Positions 57,511 to 64,000 of a stretch of 64,000 bases of DNA are shown here, piece after piece. The DNA comes from Sequoia sempervirens (Eukaryota; Streptophyta; Pinopsida; Cupressales; Cupressaceae), in contig VDFB02296687.1 of the NCBI GenBank assembly GCA_007258455.2, forward strand, positions 30,096 through 94,095, written 5' to 3'. The translations under genes and the position numbers were made by a program. Positions within the stretch are counted from its first letter, which is position 1. The number at the start of each line of letters is the position of its first letter. The notes under the pieces are model-generated. The model searched no databases. It worked only from the letters and a program-made list of their open reading frames with translations, and was not told where the DNA came from.

Positions 57511-58609
57511 TTAGAAAACCCCAAAACATTTGAAAATAAAAAATCAAAACATTTATAAAATCTCAAAAAATACCAAAACAGCCTCAAAACATTTTAAAAC
57601 TCCAAAAACATCCAAATATTTGAAAAAAATCCATCTGTCTCATCTTGGTTTCACCCACAATAAACATCACTCATAATAAATGATCATCATCCTCAACCTT
57701 TGGTGAAATAGTTGGAAACAAGTCTAGCAGGTGAAAAGTGTAAACCTAAGCGTCAAAGTCTCAAGCCAAAGTTAGTCAGTAAACAAGTTGATCAACTTTT
57801 TGTATCAATAGCTTATCAGTCTTAAATCAATCTCATCATTGTCTGATAAAATCAAGTCCTAGGATGAATCCTTCCTACAATGGGCACTTTTTATCAAACC
57901 AAGCACTTTGGATAAATGAAATGGCATGTCCCCATCCACTAATATATCCTAGGATATATCATTCCAACAATGGACATCATCTATTGGAAATAAGTTTCGG
58001 TTCTTATCCTTCAAAACATAGTTTCCTTTGGCTAGCGATATGAAGAACATCAACTTGTTTGTTTACTGTATCTTTATCTTTTGATCTATCTTATTGTTCC
58101 CATGCCAAGGACCTCTCAATGATATCCCCAACAAAGGGATTTAGAGAGATAGGAATGGGGCAACGATCATTATCTTTTGTTTGTTGTGCTTATTGGATGT
58201 TCTTGTAATATAACCCTAGTCATATGTGCTTTGTTTAGAGGTAGGGAGGATGTTTTAGGTATCCTGTTGACCACATAGGAAGGCTTTCCTTCCTATGTTT
58301 TGGTTTGAGATATTTCAAATATCTAAACTACATTTTTGAATAAGGTTCCGTACGCCAGGTGTGAACAAGAGTACTCCTATCTGATTGTTGAGTCAAAGTC
58401 CATCACACTAAATACAACACCATCCAGGTTCTCTATACCTTGATGCATCATACCATGTGTGTTATCAAACATAAGGAAATTGGCCCTTTGAAAATCCTAA
58501 CTCCTCGACAAGTAGTCCTCATCATTTGCATATTCATCATCTTATGTCTTGTTGGAATGACTTCTTTTCTTTCATCCCTTCTTGCTCCTCACGGTAACAA
58601 GGTACTATG
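57511..58609 (+). other. Tat 3' region without a gene
   Basis: It has a second AAAACATTTGAAAA-type low-complexity stretch (57,510-57,630) and then ordinary sequence with no domain-bearing frame on either strand. TCCTAGGAT(G/A)(A/T)AT(C/A) motifs recur near 57,860 and 57,950. Confidence 0.5.
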
Positions 58610-59975
58610 ACAATTCATCATCATCATCATTGATCCTGCATCCACAAATTGTTAGCATATTGCATAACATATCATATAGGAAACATATGCATTGCATCTC
58701 CATCATCATTTAAATGTGTTATTATAAGCACTTTTCATAAATAAGTACATCCATTTTTCATCACATTGCATTCATCACATAAACCGTCGCATAACATTCA
58801 TTTGCATAAAAATTTCATAATCATTTCATATTACCATCTACTACATAATCAAACATAAGAGGTATGTGAGCATTATAAATAATCCATCACATTATAAGCA
58901 TACATATTCATATAGGCCATCTCATAAAAGCATTTATTATGTCATCACATGAACATCATAAAGTCATCTCTCACATTACATTCATTTTGCATAGCATAAA
59001 AAATCATCATACTACTTTGCATTAACATATCATTTCATATATTACATCACATCACATCATTAATAAATGCATCACATACATATCACAATCATCTAACATG
59101 TTTAGGATAATATATATTTGTTATTTTCAGCATCTTAAAAACATCTCATTTACATCATCAAGGCATATCATATAGAGCATGACCATTGCATCATACATAA
59201 TCATAAAAACATATGTATATCATCCATCATTCATCCATATCATATAGAACATCTCATAAATAACCACATCACAATCATTTTTGCATTTCATTTTACAAAT
59301 CATTCCATATCTTATAAGCATTCAGTACACAATTAAAAAAAAAGCATAATAGGAACATAAACATTATAAAATCCATTACATTAAAAGAATACATCCATCC
59401 ATAATCATATAAAACATCTTATAAAAGCATTTATAATCATGACTCACATATCATTTTGCGTATACACCATAAATCATCTCCATACCATTTTGCATATCAC
59501 ATCATAAACATCATCACAAGCACATATCATACATGACAAATCATGTACATTCATACATTCATAACCAGATAGCATGATCACTGCATCATCATCACCATCA
59601 TAACAAAAAAAAGGAATTGAAAACGAAATCATTGCACAAATCATCACATTTGCATCAACAAAGATAAATCATCATATAGATTACATCATCATATAAACAT
59701 ACATATCGTCCATCCATATCACATATCATATAAATCCATTTTCATATCATATGTCATTTATTAGAAGCATAATATAGATCTATTAGTTGCATAACCATCA
59801 CATAATGCATACACCATTAGAAAGAAATGCATCCATATATACATCGCATAACACCATAATATTATTGCATAGCATATAGAAATAGAACCATCCATAAATG
59901 CATAATAAATAAATGATACACATCACATCACATCAACATCATCATCTCATATATATATATCATCGGGTAACTGTC
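58610..59975 (+). repeat. CAT/ATCAT-rich low-complexity tract
   Basis: About 1.35 kb dominated by CATCATA, CATATCATA and CATTTGCAT-like words without a fixed period. There are few open frames. It looks like a slippage-grown degenerate microsatellite inside the element. Confidence 0.8.
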
Positions 59976-60093
59976 ATAGTACAAAATAATCGGATCACTG
60001 TACATGTATGTCAATAAGTACAAAAAGGCCCAATGAGCTATCAAAAATAAGCCCATAAGGCATGAAAGAATAATATCTCAATCAAAATGAGGT

Positions 60094-61560
60094 CTAACCC
60101 TCCTGTCTGCTGCCCTCACCTCTGTCACAATGACCCTCTACTAGTCTATGGCTGGTCCGCTGTGAGTAATCTAGGGCCTGGCCTGCTCTGGGTATAGTAT
60201 GATGATAAAGCAAACGATAATAGTCCGCCTCCCAGATGGCCTCCCTATAAGAGTGAAGAGGCACTGTGCTCTGAGAGGAGGAGGCCGCCATGCTCTCTAA
60301 CTACTGTCTCCGACCCATCTCTGCAACCACCTATAGCTTTGCAGCCTACCTCTGCAAAATGGCCTGGTCTCTCTCAGCCTATCCTAATCCCTCTCTCCAT
60401 CCTCTTCCTCCCCCTTTGCCCCTCGTTCACTATCGAGTAGAGGGTGCACCTAGAACTATCAATTGTAGGGTTGACCAAAACCAATCTCTATAGGCCTATG
60501 TCTTGCCTAGATCTGCAGGTCCCTGATCGTATACCCACAACCGGGCCACCAACTGTCTAAAACTATCTACCACCTTGAAGGAAGGAACATATCACCCCCG
60601 GGCACCCTATGGTATCGTGTGAGAAAATATAGCCACATAGTCATCATCAGGCCGGTCCTGTGGCTCACCAAACTCATGCTAAACTCACGCTACCAGGTAT
60701 CTCTTGACCATCGTATGCTCCCACCCCTGCATAAAGCGGTCCTGGTGGGAAAAGAATAACTGCTATACATCATCGACTCATCTGAGACAACCAAGGTACA
60801 GGCGCCAGGTTAAGACCTCCATATTGTCTAGGACCCTCCTCTAATGAGGAATCCTATGCTCCCTCGTGTGTGTAAAAGATGCACCACCTCTATAGCACCA
60901 CACTAGGGGATCATCAGGCCCCATCTAAACTAGAATGAATCACGGCCAAAGAATGGAGATGTGCTCCCATGCCCACAAATGAAGAAGCGTGGCACTTTCT
61001 TCAATTGCTCTGCCATCAAGGTAGGCGTACTCGTGTAAATCCCTATAGAGGGAGGCTAGAAGAATAGAACCCCAAGAAAAATGAATAGGCCTATCGCGCA
61101 TCACCATTTACTCCTAGAAAAGACCCCAACCATGACTGAAATACCAGCCTTTTCAATTCGGGGCAGAAAGACCTAAAATGATCGTTGCAACAACCAAGCA
61201 AAAGGGTAAAGTCAAGGCCCTATGATGCTCTAACTCTATCTAACCCTCACAGTATATAACATCCTCTATAGCAAGTATTGTGTGACAAGTGTCTCATTCG
61301 ACATCCATACCGTGAATAACTTGCTGACCATGAATCAACAATCTAAGGATGTGCCACACGTCCTCCAAGGTGATGGTGGCCTTTCCAGTAGGAAGGTGGA
61401 AGGACAAGGTCTCACTGTGCCATCTCTTGGAAAGCACTGACATCATCCCAAGGTGGGTCCACACAAGTGCTGTGTAAGCAATATACCATAGTCCCATATC
61501 TCGTAGCCGATCCTACTCCCTGTTGCTCAGATCTCGTAAGTAACCAAAAATCTCCTGCAA
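60094..61560 (-). pseudogene. Antisense plant mobile domain (PMD) ORF in the Tat element
   Basis: On the minus strand 61,294-61,497 encodes SKRWHSETLSFHLPTGKATI, then TLEDVWHILRLLIHGQQV, the signature start of the plant mobile domain. Downstream on the same strand, in shifted frames, WGSILLASLYRDLHEYAYLD and LLHLWAWEHIS (about 60,950-61,050) continue the domain, as does a YLGC segment near 60,790. Stops and shifts break it. A C-terminal piece of uncertain fold lies at 60,094-60,291. PMD is found in host proteins such as MAIN/MAIL and in transposons; extra antisense ORFs between pol and the 3' LTR are known in Tat elements. Here the gene is opposed to gag-pol and needs its own promoter, probably near 61.6-62.0 kb. 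Confidence 0.8.
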
Positions 61561-62560
61561 TCTATGCTCTTGAGAATAGAGCTCCCTCGCCATGTCCTTC
61601 ATCAGGAAGGGTCACCATGTTGAAATCATTGAGAAATTTTATTTCGAGCATTCAAAAGTCCAGCCTAGCATTACTATCTGTGAAGGCGTCATAGTTTGAA
61701 ATTTGCAAACTGTAATGCTAGAACTGTCAAAGTCTTAAAATGCATCGCTGTGGTGCACTTTTCCAAAGTGGCACAGTTTGGCATAAATCCTAGTTTAAAA
61801 GTCCACCACCACATCAGAATTTGAAATGCCCCCGTTGGAGGTAGCATATGCGTCGGATTTTGAAGTTTGTTTTCAAACTCCAAACTCCATCGCGACAATG
61901 CATTTTACAGTGGTGGGTTAGTTTGAACCACCGAGCGGTGTAGTTTGAATTTTGTGCAGCGCTATATAGCACTACTATAGGGAAGCTAAGTTTAAAAGCA
62001 TTAAATAAGCACAAAAAATGAAAAACAAAGCTCAAGTAAGGATCACTTACTGATACCCCAATGTTGGGAGGTCACTGGTATGTCTAGACTCAATCAGAAA
62101 TATGCATCAGGAGCTATCATTGCACCATCTCGTCATAGTATCATAGCTCAAATCGCAAAATCACTAAAAGGCTATGTGTGAAAATGAATCGAAAGTGACC
62201 CCTTGGAGCCTTTTTAAGCCTAAAAATTAGGGTTTTTTTGACCTTCTTTGGCTATCTTGCTAGGGATTTCAACTCTTGAACTTGTTTTTATCTGGTTGAG
62301 GCCCGTTTTACATCATTTTATTGCGTTTAGACAAGTTTTTGGCTTCTTGGAGCCTTTCTGGACCTGTCGGGTGCTTTGTCCTCTTTTTTCACGAGATCAC
62401 CCAAAAATCAAAAAAATTCGTCCAATCTCTCGAGGGGGTAGTATATTACCATGTTTTCTCTCACCGAGGCAACAATGGTGAAAAATTTTGAAAACATTTT
62501 TTTTTTGGCTTTGATCAAGACTATTTATTCTTTGAATCAACACAATGAGTGCATTGCTTC
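61561..62560. other. Upstream region of the antisense ORF
   Basis: No coding domain. 61,680-61,970 has repeated (A)TTTGAA and AAACT(A/C)CA motifs and a GCGCTATATAGC palindrome (61,956-61,967) that resemble, reversed, the leader at 45,240-45,540. 62,390-62,450 is GC-richer. It may contain the promoter of the antisense gene. Confidence 0.5.
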
Positions 62561-62574
62561 AAAAAGGGGAAAAA
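62561..62574 (+). other. Polypurine tract
   Basis: AAAAAGGGGAAAAA directly abuts the TG of the 3' LTR, as required to prime plus-strand synthesis. Confidence 0.9.
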
Positions 62575-63848
62575 TGTAGACGTGTAAAATTTACTAATTG
62601 ATGTTGGACATCTGATCCTAACAACTAACACCATTTCATCCTAAATCATCCCTCGGTCTAACCATTTAATCGAATATCTTTATTTGATTAAATTCATCAA
62701 TATTCCTCTCTTAATTAAATAAATCAATTATCTAATTAATTCATCCTTTCTCAATGATTAAATCATCTAGTCTGACCTAATTATCCCTATTTAATTAAAT
62801 AATCAATTTTATTTGATTAAATCTCTAAAGTTCATCCATTAAATTGAGAAAATTTAAACCTTATTTAATTTAATCTACCTTCATCCCCTTAGTTAAATAA
62901 ATCAAAACCCTCTATTTAATTAAATCTTTATATCATATTCTTCTCATATTTGATTTAAATCAATCCATAAATTTAAGTCAAATAGGTCACATCATTTAAT
63001 CCTTCATTAAATTAATTAGCCTTGATTAATTTAATCTCTTCTCATGTCCCATCCTCCATCTTTTGCCACTTGCACATGAAAATAGATTTATTTGATTTAT
63101 TAAATCTCTATTTGTCTTCAACATGGCATAAAGGAGGAATATTCTTCAAGTTTGAAATTCAAATCTAAGTGGACTTTGTCCTTCCAACAAGGCATTCAAT
63201 CCCTCTTACAAGTCCTTTTGCATTGAGCCAAGTGGCCATTACTCCATTTGACTCTCCCTCCACCTTGTCATTAATACAATTTCAAAATTCAAAAATTAGC
63301 ATTTATTGGCACATTCATCAAAACTTGCACATCCTTGGCCCATTCACATTTGGACAAGTGGCACCTTGCCAGTGAATGAAAGATAGTCCCACATTGCTCT
63401 ATTTTGGGAATTCTTTCAACTTGGCATTCTATAAAGAAGAGGCTTGATCATTCACAACTTGAGTAAACTTACTATACTCAAATCTTTAGCAATCTTCATC
63501 CATACTTTTGAGTTTATAGCTAGGTTATGCAGGTTTTTATCTTGGAGCATTCATCACTCTTCATCAAAGTGGATCAAATTTCATCACCAAATCACCAGTG
63601 CATCATTGGAGTTGGGAAAGGGCCAATTTTCACATCAAATTGGCACCAATTCCCTCAAGAGATTAAGAGTTTGCTTTGCTACAGAATAGGATTTGATATG
63701 TTTTAAGTTTTGCTGTGTTCTTCATTTCATTTCCTCTTTCTTTTGCAATTTAAATGAATTTCTTGAGGAATCATGTTAACAACCTTGCATTTGATTTAAC
63801 ATATTGATTGTTTCTTGTGTTTGTGTATGTTTGGAAACAAGATTCACA
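62575..63848 (+). repeat. 3' LTR
   Basis: It starts TGTAGACGTGTAAAATTTAC and ends AACAAGATTCACA. It is colinear with the 5' LTR over its whole length with small indels. A TATAAAG at 63,430 is its likely TATA box. Confidence 0.93.
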
Positions 63849-64000
63849 AGTATATATAAATATACATAAGTATATATGTATATATATACATGAGCAATAT
63901 TAGTTTGGAAATCAATGAATATAGGTTTATGCATTTGATTATCAAATTTGACATATATTTTATGTAAATGTATAAGTTAATATATATATATACATATATA
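63849..64000. repeat. TA/TATG microsatellite flank
   Basis: TATATAAATATACATAAG and TATATATATACATATATA runs. It continues the array seen at 43,500-43,810, showing that the Tat element split a microsatellite. Confidence 0.8.

Larger units (their letters stand above)
43862..63848 (+). mobile_element. Complete Tat-type Ty3/gypsy LTR retrotransposon (~20 kb)
   Basis: Two 1.27-kb LTRs with TG...CA ends enclose leader, gag, protease, RT, RNase H, archaeal-type RNase H, integrase and a long 3' region with an antisense ORF, then a purine-rich AAAAAGGGGAAAAA directly before the 3' LTR. The second (archaeal-type) RNase H defines the Tat clade (Ogre, Retand, Grande relatives). Flanks AATAT (43,857-43,861) and AGTAT (63,849-63,853) differ at one base, compatible with a 5-bp target duplication. 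The LTRs differ by roughly 5% by eye, and all genes carry stops, so it is an old insertion without coding capacity. Confidence 0.93.

Overview
Plant nuclear DNA made almost entirely of transposable elements. It is AT-rich, and no host gene could be supported. The lineage evidence is a Ty3/gypsy element of the plant-specific Tat type with an archaeal-type second RNase H and an antisense plant-mobile-domain ORF, a plant-type L1 LINE with a C-terminal zf-RVT module, and a Helitron with an RPA-like gene. The element density and many degraded copies fit a very large plant genome, perhaps a gymnosperm; that last step is a guess.

Layout. (1) 1-32.2 kb is a mosaic of diverged direct and inverted repeats (called A to H here) interspersed with degenerate TATG/CATA tetranucleotide arrays. 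Several families are inverted about a centre near 14-17 kb. The clearest pair is a ~1.36 kb arm at 3,671-5,030 whose reverse complement lies at 28,604-29,952. (2) Inside this mosaic, at 14.1-22.1 kb on the + strand, is the coding core of a Helentron/Helitron2-type rolling-circle transposon: a tandem-duplicated OTU-like cysteine protease ORF; then one reading frame carrying DUF6570, the HUH/two-tyrosine Rep nuclease, a PIF1-like helicase and a C-terminal endonuclease/exonuclease/phosphatase (EEP) nuclease; then an intron-containing RPA-like single-strand-binding gene with a duplicated 69-nt exon. It is broken by nonsense codons that look like C-to-T or G-to-A transitions, and by a Walker A change. 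(3) 32.2-34.1 kb is very AT-rich, with a small hairpin and one doubtful hydrophobic ORF. (4) 34.1-38.95 kb is a decayed L1-type LINE on the minus strand. (5) 38.99-41.92 kb may be a solo or degraded Copia-type LTR. (6) 43,862-63,848 is a complete but mutated Tat-type Ty3/gypsy element of about 20 kb with 1.27 kb LTRs, inserted in a TA/TATG microsatellite. It has a long leader, gag, protease, a G-patch-like motif, RT, two RNase H domains and integrase, then ~6 kb of 3' sequence with 149-bp tandem repeats, a CAT-rich low-complexity tract and an antisense plant-mobile-domain pseudogene.

How the parts work together. In the Helitron, the HUH nuclease nicks and joins, the helicase unwinds, RPA coats single strands, and the EEP and OTU modules are auxiliary. 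In the Tat element, gag packages the RNA, RT and RNase H copy it, and integrase inserts it. None of these elements looks autonomous now. The most unusual content is the module combination in the Helitron, its duplicated OTU and duplicated RPA exon, and the inverted-repeat shell around it.
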